Under the pieces are notes generated by a model. It was not told the DNA's origin. It did no database searches and was given only the letters and a program-made list of their open reading frames with translations. This document shows, one piece after another, positions 27,750 through 36,397 of a stretch of DNA of 64,000 nucleotides (position 1 is the first letter of the stretch; the number at the start of each line of letters is the position of its first letter). The DNA is from SAR86 cluster bacterium (GTDB lineage Bacteria > Pseudomonadota > Gammaproteobacteria > Magnimaribacterales > D2472): positions 664,170 through 728,169 of the forward strand of contig CP097973.1 in assembly GCA_023703655.1 (NCBI GenBank), read 5' to 3'. The translations under genes were made by a program, and so were the position numbers.

Positions 27750-28715
27750 ATGTCTCAAGATCATACTTTTTGTATCGCTCCTATGATGCAATGCACAGAT
27801 TTGCATGATAGATTTCTAATGCGGCTTATAACAAAAAAAGCTTTTTTATATACAGAAATGATTTCTTCTGGAGCAATTATTCATAACAAGAATTATCATA
27901 GTCTTCTCTACAATAACGAAATTGACTCGCCTGTAGCCCTACAATTAGGTGGGTCTAATCCAGAAGACCTTGCTAAGTGTATCGATATTATAAATGAGTA
28001 TGGCTATGATGAGATCAATCTAAATGTTGGATGTCCCTCGAAACGAGTTCAAAATGGATCATTTGGAGCATGCTTAATGCTTGATCCAAAATTGATTACC
28101 AAATGCTTAAGATCAATGACAGAAGCTTCTTCAACTCCCATATCAGTAAAATGCAGGATTGGAGTAGATGAGCATGACGATTATGACTTTCTTAAAACTT
28201 TTGTTGAAGCTGTAGCAAAAGCTAATGTCAAAATTATCATCGTACATGCGAGAAAAGCATATCTAAGCGGGCTTTCACCAAGACAAAATAGATCTATACC
28301 AGAGTTAAAATACGAAGTTGTTTATAAGTTAAAAGAAGATTTTCCAGACATGCAAATCATTATTAACGGTGGTATTAATGATATTTCATCAGCAAAAATT
28401 CATCTCAAGTATACAGATGGAGTAATGATGGGAAGAATGGCTTATGATAATCCAATTATATTAAGTGAGGTTGATAGTGTGTTTTATGATGAACCACTAA
28501 AAACTCTTTCCAAAAAGAACATTCTTAAAGAGTATTTTAAATTTATTGAGCGATCACCAACAAAACATATCCCATTGAGTCAGTCCCTAAGACATTTATA
28601 TGGTCTTAATAAAGGATGTGTTGGAGCAAAAAAATTTAGACAGGAAATAAATAATTTAATTATTAAAAAAGATTTAAATAATTCTTTGGATAATCTTTCA
28701 AGATTTTTAAATTAA
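27750..28715 (+). CDS. dusA: tRNA-dihydrouridine synthase A
   Basis: FMN enzyme reducing uridines in the D-loop (U20/20a in E. coli). 321 aa: IAPMMQCTDLHDRFLMR, catalytic cysteine in NLNVGCPSKRVQNGSFGACL, VKCRIGVD, and the FMN phosphate region INGGINDI / DGVMMGRMAYDNP. Begins on the base after the nhaB stop. Its TAA stop lies in a TTAA that is also the stop of convergent mlaA. Confidence 0.93.
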   Translation: MSQDHTFCIAPMMQCTDLHDRFLMRLITKKAFLYTEMISSGAIIHNKNYHSLLYNNEIDSPVALQLGGSNPEDLAKCIDIINEYGYDEINLNVGCPSKRVQNGSFGACLMLDPKLITKCLRSMTEASSTPISVKCRIGVDEHDDYDFLKTFVEAVAKANVKIIIVHARKAYLSGLSPRQNRSIPELKYEVVYKLKEDFPDMQIIINGGINDISSAKIHLKYTDGVMMGRMAYDNPIILSEVDSVFYDEPLKTLSKKNILKEYFKFIERSPTKHIPLSQSLRHLYGLNKGCVGAKKFRQEINNLIIKKDLNNSLDNLSRFLN

Positions 28716-29401
28716 TCATCAAAAATATCATCAATATCATCAAGAAATTCATCGTTTGATTGAATGCCATCACTTACCTCATATTCGACGAATTGTTCGT
28801 ATGAATCTCTTATAAATGAATATTCATCTCCAATAACCAAAGATTCAATATCAAGTAAGCGAGCACGTGTATCAAGTGCATTGAGAGCAAATAATGAGAT
28901 TCTTGCTTCATTTTTTTCAACAGCAAAAGTACCTGATAAAAAACTAGATATTGGTCCACCAATTAAGTCACGTGGACTACTTGGTCCAAAAATTGGTAGC
29001 ATTAAATAAGGTCCACTGGGAATACCCCAAACACCTAATGTTTGACCAAAATCTTCATCATGAGAATCAAGACCAAGACTGCTAGCAACATCCACCAATC
29101 CAACTAAACCTATTGTTGTATTAACACAGAATCTTGCAAAGTCATTGATAGCATATCCAGGCTTCCCTTGTAATAGTTGATTAAAGCTATTATCAATTTC
29201 CTCAATGTTATCAAAGAAATTTGTTACGCCAGATTTTATAAATGAAGGAACTAAATTGTCATATACTTCCGCGACTGGTCTTGCAAAACTTTCATCAACA
29301 GCCTTATTAAACTTATATATACTTCTATTAATTTCTTCAAATGGATCATTAGCAGACAAATTAAATGACAATAAAAGAAAAAAAGTTAACAATTTTTTCA
29401 T
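28712..29401 (-). CDS. mlaA: MlaA-family outer-membrane lipid-asymmetry protein without a lipobox
   Basis: Family role: removes misplaced phospholipid from the outer leaflet of the outer membrane and hands it to MlaC. 229 aa; DPFEEINRSIYKFNKAVD, NFFDNIEEI, FARFCVNTTIGLVGLVDVAS and PYLMLPIFGPSSPRD are all family blocks. MlaA is normally a lipoprotein, but the signal peptide here (MKKLLTFFLLLSFNLSAND) has no cysteine, so it should be cleaved by signal peptidase I. Tail is strongly acidic (DEFLDDIDDIFDD). The remaining mla genes are not in this window. Confidence 0.88.
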   Translation of the reverse strand: MKKLLTFFLLLSFNLSANDPFEEINRSIYKFNKAVDESFARPVAEVYDNLVPSFIKSGVTNFFDNIEEIDNSFNQLLQGKPGYAINDFARFCVNTTIGLVGLVDVASSLGLDSHDEDFGQTLGVWGIPSGPYLMLPIFGPSSPRDLIGGPISSFLSGTFAVEKNEARISLFALNALDTRARLLDIESLVIGDEYSFIRDSYEQFVEYEVSDGIQSNDEFLDDIDDIFDD

Positions 29402-29402
29402 A

Positions 29403-30092
29403 TTAAATTAATTCAGTAATTGGTTTGAAAATTTTTGTTATTGTCTGGCTCTTAAATTCTGCGAGGTTATTATCAAAATAGATTGTGCCAAAACAATTAA
29501 CATCTAACAGATTTTGTAATTCCTTAGCACTCATTTTGTATTTACCCTTACCATTCTCATACATATTAATCAAAAAACCTAATATCGGAATTTCTAATTT
29601 ATTAAAGGTAATCTTTGATTTAAGTGTATCTTCAGCCGACATAATGTTATTGGTAGTAACTAAAATTATTCCATCTGGATTTACTTCATTCGCAATTGTG
29701 AGATATGCATCGCCTGTACCAGGAGGCATATCAATTATAAGATAATCAAGGTCGCCCCATTTTGTATGATTGTATATTTGTTTGAGTACGCTGCTCAACA
29801 TTGGTCCACGCCATGTAAGTGACTTATCTTTATTAATATAAAATCCCATACTCATAATTAATAAATTTTCTTTTTTTAAAGGCTGTAGGTTTGTAGTAGA
29901 TGTTTTAAACGCTTTTGAGTTAATTTGATCTTTGAGATTAAAAATTAAATGCTGGCTAGGCCCATAAATGTCAGCATCAAATAAACCAACAGTATTATCT
30001 TTACCCAAAACCTTTGCAAGACAAGCAGCAATAGTTGATTTGCCAACTCCTCCCTTGGCTGATGCAATAGCAATAATTTTTTTTATAGCCAT
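29403..30092 (-). CDS. Mrp/ApbC-family iron-sulfur carrier ATPase
   Basis: P-loop ATPase (229 aa from ATG 30092; a TTG lies two codons upstream) with the deviant Walker A SAKGGVGKSTIAA, DADIYGPSQ and IDMPPGTGDAYLT. These match Mrp/Ind1/Nbp35 proteins that hold and transfer Fe-S clusters. It is a short version: the N-terminal DUF59 domain is absent and the CxxC that normally carries the cluster near the C-terminus is not visible (one Cys in DVNCFGTIY). Its cluster-carrying ability is therefore doubtful. Divergent from metG. Confidence 0.82.
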   Translation of the reverse strand: MAIKKIIAIASAKGGVGKSTIAACLAKVLGKDNTVGLFDADIYGPSQHLIFNLKDQINSKAFKTSTTNLQPLKKENLLIMSMGFYINKDKSLTWRGPMLSSVLKQIYNHTKWGDLDYLIIDMPPGTGDAYLTIANEVNPDGIILVTTNNIMSAEDTLKSKITFNKLEIPILGFLINMYENGKGKYKMSAKELQNLLDVNCFGTIYFDNNLAEFKSQTITKIFKPITELI

Positions 30093-30110
30093 ATTCAAAT
30101 ATTTAACCTA

Positions 30111-30116
30111 TATAAT
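30111..30116 (+). promoter_or_regulatory. Probable -10 element of metG
   Basis: A consensus TATAAT lies 25 bases before the GTG start of metG, in the 48-base divergent gap with the Mrp-like gene. No convincing -35 is seen. Confidence 0.4.
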
Positions 30117-30140
30117 AACTTAATAAATCTGTTCGTTGGT

Positions 30141-32096
30141 GTGACAAAAAAATATCTCATAACTTCCGCTCTTCCTTATGGAAACGGTCCTATACATCTT
30201 GGTCATATGCTTGAACATATTCAAACTGATATCTGGGTAAAGTTTCTTAGGCTACAAAATTGTGAGGTAATCTATATTTGTGCTGATGATGCTCATGGCG
30301 CACCAATCTTAATCAAAGCACAAAAAGATGATATTGATCCAGAAGTCATGACTAAAAGAATACAACAAGAGCATATAACAACTCTTCAAGATTTTAATAT
30401 CAATCATACCAATTATTACACAACTCATTCAGACGAAAATAAAGAATTAGTTGAGGAGATTTATAGTAACTTGCTTGAAGATAATCTTATATACAAGAAA
30501 AAGATAAAACAGCTATTTGATGAAAAACAAGGTATGTTTCTCGCTGATAGATATGTAATTGGTACATGTCCAGCATGTGGTGCTGACTCTCAATTTGGGG
30601 ATGGGTGTGAGGTTTGTGGTATCACTTATGAAGCCGAAGAATTAATCAATCCAATATCTACCATAACAAATACGACTCCGGTGCTTAAGAAAACTGAACA
30701 TTTATATTTTAAATTAAATACCCAATCTAATTTATTAGGTCAGTTTCTTGAAGATGCTGTTAAACAAAAGGCAATTAAGAGCAAATTAAATGAGTGGCTT
30801 GATGGGGAATTAGCAGACTGGAATATTTCTAGAGACGCGCCTTATTTTGGATTTGAAATTCCTAATGAAAAGGATAAATATTTTTATGTTTGGCTTGATG
30901 CACCAATTGGTTACATCGCATCTACAAAAAATTATTGTGATAAAAATAAAAAAGATTTCATGAATATATGGAATAAGAAATCTGATTACGAAATTCATCA
31001 TTTTATTGGTAAAGATATTATCTATTTTCATGGGCTCTTTTGGCCAGCCGTTCTCAATGCATCAAAATATAAGTTACCTAACTCAATACATGCGCATGGT
31101 TTTCTCTCAATAAATGGTCAAAAAATGTCCAAATCAAAAGGCACATTTATTACTGCTGATCAGTTTAGAGAGAAATATGAACCTGATCTTTTAAGATTTT
31201 ATTTTGCAAGTAAACTTAATTCAAAAATTGAAGATATTGACTTAGATTTAGAGGATTTCACCAACAAGATTAACTCTTCACTTGTTGGAAAAATATTTAA
31301 TATTGGAAGTCGTGTGGATGCATTTATTAAAAATAATGATTATGTCTTAAGCAATAAATATGATCGGTCATTTGTTGATTCTCAACGTAGACAATATGAT
31401 CAAATCCTTAAAAATTTTGCAGATAAAGAATTTTCAAAAGCTGTAAATTTAATTCTACGAATTGCTGATTCAATCAATAGTTATATAAATGAAAAAAAAC
31501 CATGGCAACTTGATAATGAAGAGGCATTATTAATTGCAACAACATCTTTGAATATTTACATAGATATATGTATATTATTAAATCCGATTACACCCAAGCT
31601 ATCTGAACAAGCTCTTAAGCAATTTGAAATAGATAAATTTAGCTTTAAAGATCTGAAAAATGATATGCTCGGAACTAAAATTAATAAATATAAAGTTGTT
31701 ATTGAAAGAATAGAGGAAACTGATCTTAATCACTTTAATGGTAACGAAATGACAGTTCAAAATGATAAAGAAATCTCGATTGAAGATTTTGCAAAAATTG
31801 ATTTGAGAGTTGCAAAGATTATTTCTGCAGAAAATGTTGAGCATGCTGATAAGCTTATAAAAATAGAACTTGATGTTGGTGTTTTAGGAAGTAAAACTGT
31901 TTTTGCTGGTATAAAAGCAGCATACGAACCTAACGATTTAATAGGTAAAAACGTAGTATTAGTAAATAATTTAAAATCAAGAAAAATGAAATTTGGTATT
32001 TCTGAAGGTATGATTCTTGCCTCATCAAATGATGAGGGCGGAATTTTTTTATTATCATCGGACAGTGGTGCAAAACCAGGTGAAAAAATTAAATGA
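30141..32096 (+). CDS. metG: Methionyl-tRNA synthetase
   Basis: 651-aa class I aminoacyl-tRNA synthetase. HIGH-type motif in PYGNGPIHLGHM, zinc knuckle CPACGADSQFGDGCEVCG, and KMSKS in GQKMSKSKGTF. A C-terminal EMAP/Arc1-like tRNA-binding domain (~550-651: DFAKIDLRVAKIISAENVEHADKL is its start, here named by position) allows dimerisation. GTG start; overlaps the next gene by 4 bases. Pairing metG with an mrp-like gene in divergent orientation is usual for gammaproteobacteria. Confidence 0.95.
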   Translation: MTKKYLITSALPYGNGPIHLGHMLEHIQTDIWVKFLRLQNCEVIYICADDAHGAPILIKAQKDDIDPEVMTKRIQQEHITTLQDFNINHTNYYTTHSDENKELVEEIYSNLLEDNLIYKKKIKQLFDEKQGMFLADRYVIGTCPACGADSQFGDGCEVCGITYEAEELINPISTITNTTPVLKKTEHLYFKLNTQSNLLGQFLEDAVKQKAIKSKLNEWLDGELADWNISRDAPYFGFEIPNEKDKYFYVWLDAPIGYIASTKNYCDKNKKDFMNIWNKKSDYEIHHFIGKDIIYFHGLFWPAVLNASKYKLPNSIHAHGFLSINGQKMSKSKGTFITADQFREKYEPDLLRFYFASKLNSKIEDIDLDLEDFTNKINSSLVGKIFNIGSRVDAFIKNNDYVLSNKYDRSFVDSQRRQYDQILKNFADKEFSKAVNLILRIADSINSYINEKKPWQLDNEEALLIATTSLNIYIDICILLNPITPKLSEQALKQFEIDKFSFKDLKNDMLGTKINKYKVVIERIEETDLNHFNGNEMTVQNDKEISIEDFAKIDLRVAKIISAENVEHADKLIKIELDVGVLGSKTVFAGIKAAYEPNDLIGKNVVLVNNLKSRKMKFGISEGMILASSNDEGGIFLLSSDSGAKPGEKIK

Positions 32097-33139
32097 AACA
32101 AGAAATTGATATTTTAGTTGTGGGGGCTGGTCCTGTTGGTCTATTTACCGTTTTTGAAGCTGGTTTATTAGGAATGAAGTGTCATCTTATTGATAACCTA
32201 GATAAAGTTGGTGGTCAGTGTGCGGAACTATATCCTGAAAAACCAATTTATGATATTCCAGGAGTGCCTTTTCAGACTGCACAAGAACATGTTGATGCTT
32301 TAATCGAACAAATTAAACCTTTTGAATATGGAGTAAGTTTAAGTGAGAGAGTTGAATCAATAAAAGAAATTCAAGCTAATGGTGATGAAATTAATTCATG
32401 GGAAGTAATAACTTCTGAAGGTAATGAGTTTATAACAAAAAATATTTTTATTGCAGCCGGTGCCGGTTCATTTGAACCTCGAAGACCACCAAATATTGAA
32501 GAACCAGATCAATATATAGATCAAGGAGTATCTTATTCCGTTACATCAATAGATAAATTTAAAAATAAAAATGTATTTGTTTTTGGAGGCGGAGACTCTG
32601 CACTTGATTGGACAGTTGAACTAGCTCCCATTGCGAAAAGCTTATCATTGGTTCATCGAAGAGATGCTTTTAGAGGTGCTCAACATACTGAAGCACTAAT
32701 GCGTGAACTGGTATTAAAAGGTGATGTTAACCTCATGACTCCATATCAAATAAATTCAATTATTGGTAACGAACAAGTAGAAGCAATAGAGCTCAAAAAT
32801 TTTGATACAAAAGAAATAATTCAAAAAGAGGCAGATGAGTTAATTTTTTTATTTGGACTTAACAAAAAATTAGGTCCAATTTTAGATTGGGAGCTCGAAT
32901 TAGCTAATAAAAAGATTGCAGTAAATACAGAGAATTTTCAAACTAATAAGTCTGGAATCTTTGCTGTAGGTGATATAAATGATTATCCAGGAAAATTAGA
33001 TCTTATATTATGTGGGTTTCATGAAACAACTCTGGCAGTCCAAGAAGCTTTCCGAAGAATAAATCCTGGAGAAAGAGTTCCGTTTGGTTATACAACATCA
33101 AATACCAAGCTTCAAAGAAAACTTGGTGTGGCCGACTAA
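32093..33139 (+). CDS. Ferredoxin/flavodoxin-NADP+ reductase, thioredoxin-reductase-like type
   Basis: 348-aa FAD/NADPH protein: VVGAGPVGLFTVFEAGLLG, KVGGQCAELYPEKPIYDIPG, NADPH motif VFGGGDSALDW and AVGDINDYPGKLDLI. The TrxB-type CxxC disulfide is absent, and the CAELYPEKPIYDIPG block identifies the YumC/FNR2 type. It shuttles electrons between NADPH and small ferredoxins or flavodoxins. It could supply the Rieske oxygenase or P450 encoded further along the window (inference). The start codon overlaps the metG stop. Confidence 0.88.
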   Translation: MKQEIDILVVGAGPVGLFTVFEAGLLGMKCHLIDNLDKVGGQCAELYPEKPIYDIPGVPFQTAQEHVDALIEQIKPFEYGVSLSERVESIKEIQANGDEINSWEVITSEGNEFITKNIFIAAGAGSFEPRRPPNIEEPDQYIDQGVSYSVTSIDKFKNKNVFVFGGGDSALDWTVELAPIAKSLSLVHRRDAFRGAQHTEALMRELVLKGDVNLMTPYQINSIIGNEQVEAIELKNFDTKEIIQKEADELIFLFGLNKKLGPILDWELELANKKIAVNTENFQTNKSGIFAVGDINDYPGKLDLILCGFHETTLAVQEAFRRINPGERVPFGYTTSNTKLQRKLGVAD

Positions 33140-33141
33140 AA

Positions 33142-34167
33142 TCATAATAAATTTTCTTGAATAAATTTTAATGGGTGAAGATTATTTTTTTTTGAATTAA
33201 TAATAATGTTGCAAGCATTTTCAGCGATTCTTAATAAATCTTTTGAAATCTCGTTATCAGTTTTGTTCAGGTAATTTTGTGTAAGGCCAATTACTCCACC
33301 AGAATTTATTAGAAAATCAGGTACATATAAAATATTTTTTTTGAATAATAAGTCTGCCACATCGTTACTAGCTAATTGATTATTAGCGCCTCCAATAATT
33401 GCTTTAACATTGATATGTTCTGCAAAATGTCTATCAATTGTTCCCCCGACAGCACATGGTGAAAAAATAGTGCAATCTTCATTAAAAATATTTTTTACGT
33501 TTATAAATTTATTTTTTATAAAGCTACTTGTAACCTTTTTATCACTATCATTAATAAGAACTCTTGAATTTGAATTTGTTAAATGGCTAGCAAGATTTGA
33601 GCCGACACTTCCATAACCTTGTATTAAGGTCGTTATATCATTCAATTTCAAATCTAAAATCTTTTTCGAAACTAAATTAATAACGTTAAAGATTCCTCTA
33701 GCGGTATAAGGGCCTGGATCAACATCACACAGTACATATTCAGAATTTTTCTTGATTAATTTAATATCATCCAGTGAAATCCCTATATCTTGAGCAGTTA
33801 AATATGTGCCACCAAGTTTATTTAGAAATTTTGAATATTCATGAAGAATTTGTTTCTTGTCAGATATTTTATTTGATTTAATAATTACTGATTTTCCACC
33901 ACCAAAAGGAACTCCACATAATTTATTTTTTAGAGACATTGCCTTTGAGAGCCTTAAAACATCATTTAATGCAGCTTCAAAGCTTGTATACTCTTTATAT
34001 CTACATCCACCAATTGCTTGCTCGTTAACAGTTGAATGGATTGCAATCAACGCAGTGAAACCAAATCTTTCGCTTTTGCATACATATATGTGTTCATGCT
34101 CAAATAAATTACTATCCCTAACGTATAAACCGTTATATGAAATATTAGTTATTTCTTGAATTATCAT
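33142..34167 (-). CDS. Leucine/phenylalanine/valine dehydrogenase family protein
   Basis: NAD-dependent deamination of branched or aromatic amino acids; ~341 aa. Catalytic lysines lie in the AIGGCRYKEY to LSKAMSLKNKLCGVPFGGGK region, and the active-site Asp in LTAQDIGISLDDI. The NAD loop is IQGYGSVGSNLASHL. The C-terminal half (ADLLFKKNILYVPDFLINSGG) is as in leucine dehydrogenases. ATG at 34167 is preferred over a GTG four codons upstream; a TATAAT lies a few bases further up on this strand. May work with the valine-type hydroxyacid dehydrogenase at 7298, but they are far apart. Confidence 0.83.
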   Translation of the reverse strand: MIIQEITNISYNGLYVRDSNLFEHEHIYVCKSERFGFTALIAIHSTVNEQAIGGCRYKEYTSFEAALNDVLRLSKAMSLKNKLCGVPFGGGKSVIIKSNKISDKKQILHEYSKFLNKLGGTYLTAQDIGISLDDIKLIKKNSEYVLCDVDPGPYTARGIFNVINLVSKKILDLKLNDITTLIQGYGSVGSNLASHLTNSNSRVLINDSDKKVTSSFIKNKFINVKNIFNEDCTIFSPCAVGGTIDRHFAEHINVKAIIGGANNQLASNDVADLLFKKNILYVPDFLINSGGVIGLTQNYLNKTDNEISKDLLRIAENACNIIINSKKNNLHPLKFIQENLL

Positions 34168-34194
34168 TAGTAAGATCACTATTATATATATTCC

Positions 34195-34785
34195 ATGTTA
34201 AAAAAAAGAATTAGAAAATTTTTGCCAGTAGTTATTGACCTAGAGACTGGAGGTCTTGATTATCAAAAGAATCCGTTACTAGAAGCTGCAATTCAGCTGT
34301 TAGATTTTGATAATAATCATTTTATTCTAGGTGAACTGACCAGATTTCATATTGAACCAGCAGATGGTTTAGAAATTGATCCTGAATCATTAGAATTTAC
34401 TAAAATTGATCTTAAACATCCATTGAGACAAGCAATACATGAAAAGGAGGCTTTAAGGCAAATTAAAAAGATATTTGACTCACAAAGAAGCCTATACGAA
34501 TGCTCAAGAACAATACTTGTAGCACACAATGCACATTTTGATCACAATTTTCTTGCACAGGCATTTAGAAGGAATGGATACTCAAATCTTCCATTTCATC
34601 CATTTTCAGTAATTGATACTGTTTCATTGGGTGCTTTATATACTGGTCAAACTGTTCTAGCAAAAATATGCAAAGAGCTGAATATTGAATATGATAATGA
34701 GCTTGCACACTCAGCTGCTTATGACGCTGAAATAACAGCAAAAGTATTTTGTAAGATATTTAATAATTTTGAATTAAATAGTTAA
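34195..34785 (+). CDS. rnt: Ribonuclease T
   Basis: 3'-5' exoribonuclease of the DEDDh class that trims tRNA and other stable RNAs. 196 aa: VIDLETGGLDYQKNPLLEAA (Asp and Glu), AHNAHFDHNFLAQA (Asp), and HSAAYDAEITAKVF (His and Asp). RNase T is largely confined to Gammaproteobacteria, which supports the taxonomic call. Its last 12 bases overlap the convergent MBL-fold gene. Confidence 0.93.
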   Translation: MLKKRIRKFLPVVIDLETGGLDYQKNPLLEAAIQLLDFDNNHFILGELTRFHIEPADGLEIDPESLEFTKIDLKHPLRQAIHEKEALRQIKKIFDSQRSLYECSRTILVAHNAHFDHNFLAQAFRRNGYSNLPFHPFSVIDTVSLGALYTGQTVLAKICKELNIEYDNELAHSAAYDAEITAKVFCKIFNNFELNS

Positions 34786-35505
34786 CGTATTATGAGGTTC
34801 TTTGCATGCAACATTAATGCTTTGAAATTTCTTTTCGTCAAATTCATTTATTTTTAATAGATAACTAATAAGACCTTTTGTTTTTGTTGGTTTTGTGCCA
34901 GTGGGAATGAGATATTTAATATTATTAGAATCAATTATCTTAGCTGTTTTACTTAAATTCATAGAAACTTCAACAAGACCAAAAACTTTTACTTGATCAA
35001 TTGTTGTAATCAGTGCGTCTAATTCATAATCTGAAATAAAGTTTTCGTTCATTGTATGAGGTTCATGATAAATACATGAGAAATCATTTTTTAGATAATA
35101 AGCAAAACTAGTAGTATGGTAAGGTTTTCCAGCAGCTCTGATTTCTAGAGTTAGATCATCGATTTTATATGTATCTCCAGGCTTAACAATGCAACAGTTT
35201 TTAAAGCCTTCCTTAGTAAGCACTTTACTTGCCTCATGCGTAGTATAAATTTTGATATTTTTAGAAAATTTATTAATTGAACGAATATCTAAATGATCTG
35301 AAAAATGAGCTGTAATAATTAAATAATTGACTTTATCAATTAAATTATTCTCAACAAGATAATGATTACAATCTGTGGTTCTACTTAGCAACCATTCAGC
35401 ACCAGGGAAGATTTGTTTACTTGTAAGCCAAGGATCAACTGCAATAAGATTGTTTTCAGTCTTATATATCCATGATTGGTAATCATCGCCTCTTATAACT
35501 AACAT
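34774..35505 (-). CDS. MBL-fold (UlaG-like) protein with altered metal motif
   Basis: 243 aa, overall like UlaG/YtnP-type metallo-beta-lactamase-fold hydrolases: an early IAVDPWLTSKQI, then the loop that normally reads HxHxDH, and a late IPTGTKPTKTKG. Here the loop is TAHFSDHLD, so relative to THFHSDH the first two His positions have shifted or been lost while Asp-His remain. Activity may be altered. The promoter region is shared with the ferritin-like gene and contains two Fur-box-like sites, so it may respond to iron. Function unknown. Confidence 0.7.
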   Translation of the reverse strand: MLVIRGDDYQSWIYKTENNLIAVDPWLTSKQIFPGAEWLLSRTTDCNHYLVENNLIDKVNYLIITAHFSDHLDIRSINKFSKNIKIYTTHEASKVLTKEGFKNCCIVKPGDTYKIDDLTLEIRAAGKPYHTTSFAYYLKNDFSCIYHEPHTMNENFISDYELDALITTIDQVKVFGLVEVSMNLSKTAKIIDSNNIKYLIPTGTKPTKTKGLISYLLKINEFDEKKFQSINVACKEPHNTLTI

Positions 35506-35524
35506 TTAGATATATTCTCACAAA

Positions 35525-35557
35525 TAAGAATGATTGTCATAGTAAGAATGATTATCA
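35525..35557. promoter_or_regulatory. Two tandem Fur-box-like sites
   Basis: TAAGAATGATTGTCA (35525-35539) and TAAGAATGATTATCA (35543-35557) match the 7-1-7 Fur consensus TGATAATGATTATCA at 12 and 13 of 15 positions. They form an 18-base direct repeat, on the same face of the helix or nearly so, in the divergent gap between the MBL-fold gene (20 bases away) and the ferritin-like gene (76 bases away). Iron-dependent control of one or both genes is likely. Confidence 0.6.
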
Positions 35558-35632
35558 ATAAATAAATACCTTATATCAATACTTTACATAATTATATTTT
35601 TAGTTACAATTATCTTGCTAGGAGATAATAAT

Positions 35633-36067
35633 ATGGAAGATATTAATCCAAAAGAAATATGCGATATTCTTAATGAAATTATGGAATATGAGTTAGCTGG
35701 TGTGGTGAGATATACACATTCATCTTTAATGATTACAGGTCCAAATAGAATACCAATAGTAGATTTTCTTAAGGAACAAGCAAGAGAATCTCTTTTACAT
35801 GCACAACAAGCCGGAGAGTTGATAGTAGGTTTGGATGGTCACCCCAGTCAAAAAATTGCAAAAATTGAAGAAACAAATCGTCATTCAGTCAAAGATATAC
35901 TTCTTGAGGCAACACAACACGAACAGCATGCTTTAAGCCTTTATAAAAAATTATTATCAAATGTTGAAAATAGATCTATTTATTTAGAAGAGTATTCAAG
36001 AACTTTAATAAGTGAAGAGGAACAGCATTCTCTTGAGCTTAAGGCAATGTTGAAAGATTTTAGTTAA
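35633..36067 (+). CDS. Ferritin-like / bacterioferritin-family protein
   Basis: 144-aa four-helix-bundle protein with ferroxidase-type ligands: Glu in MEYELAGVVRYTHSS, Glu/His in ARESLLHAQQAGELIV, Glu/His in ATQHEQHALSLY and Glu/His in SEEEQHSLELK. Likely iron storage or detoxification. ATG 35633 follows AGGAGA; a TTG upstream in frame is less likely. Divergent from the MBL gene with two Fur-box-like sites between, and convergent with monothiol glutaredoxin, another iron/Fe-S gene. It is not close enough to E. coli Bfr for me to claim heme binding. Confidence 0.8.
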   Translation: MEDINPKEICDILNEIMEYELAGVVRYTHSSLMITGPNRIPIVDFLKEQARESLLHAQQAGELIVGLDGHPSQKIAKIEETNRHSVKDILLEATQHEQHALSLYKKLLSNVENRSIYLEEYSRTLISEEEQHSLELKAMLKDFS

Positions 36068-36082
36068 GTTTCTATAAATGAA

Positions 36083-36397
36083 TCAATTGGTCGTTTGATC
36101 GATTAGCTTCTTCAGTTCTCCAGTAGAGTGCATTTGTGTAACGATATCACAGCCTCCAACTAGCTCACCATTAACAAATAATTGAGGAAATGTTGGCCAT
36201 TCTGAGACGTCTGGAAGGCTACTTCTAATTTCTGGATTCGAAAGTATATCAACATATGAGAATTCTGCTTCACATTCTATAAGTGCTTGCACTGTCTTTG
36301 CTGAGAATCCACACTGTGGCTCATATGGAGAACCTTTCATGTATAACAAAATATCGTTTTCAGATATTTGTTCTTTAATTTTTTTAATAATATCCAT
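36083..36397 (-). CDS. grxD: Monothiol glutaredoxin (Grx4/GrxD type)
   Basis: 104-aa CGFS glutaredoxin that binds a glutathione-ligated [2Fe-2S] cluster and delivers it. Active site EPQCGFSAKTVQ, then EWPTFPQLFVNGELVGGCDI with the cis-proline and glutathione loop. Overlaps the end of pdxJ by 14 bases. Facing the ferritin-like gene, 15 bases apart. Confidence 0.93.
   Translation of the reverse strand: MDIIKKIKEQISENDILLYMKGSPYEPQCGFSAKTVQALIECEAEFSYVDILSNPEIRSSLPDVSEWPTFPQLFVNGELVGGCDIVTQMHSTGELKKLIDQTTN

Noticed and set aside
31757-32101. 114-aa minus-strand frame opposite the end of metG
   Set aside because: It is the complement of the conserved tRNA-binding domain of metG, without start signals or motifs of its own.
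36083-36130. Short inverted repeat ATCAA...TTGAT after the ferritin-like gene as a terminator
   Set aside because: Only 5 base pairs and no T-run; too weak to call.
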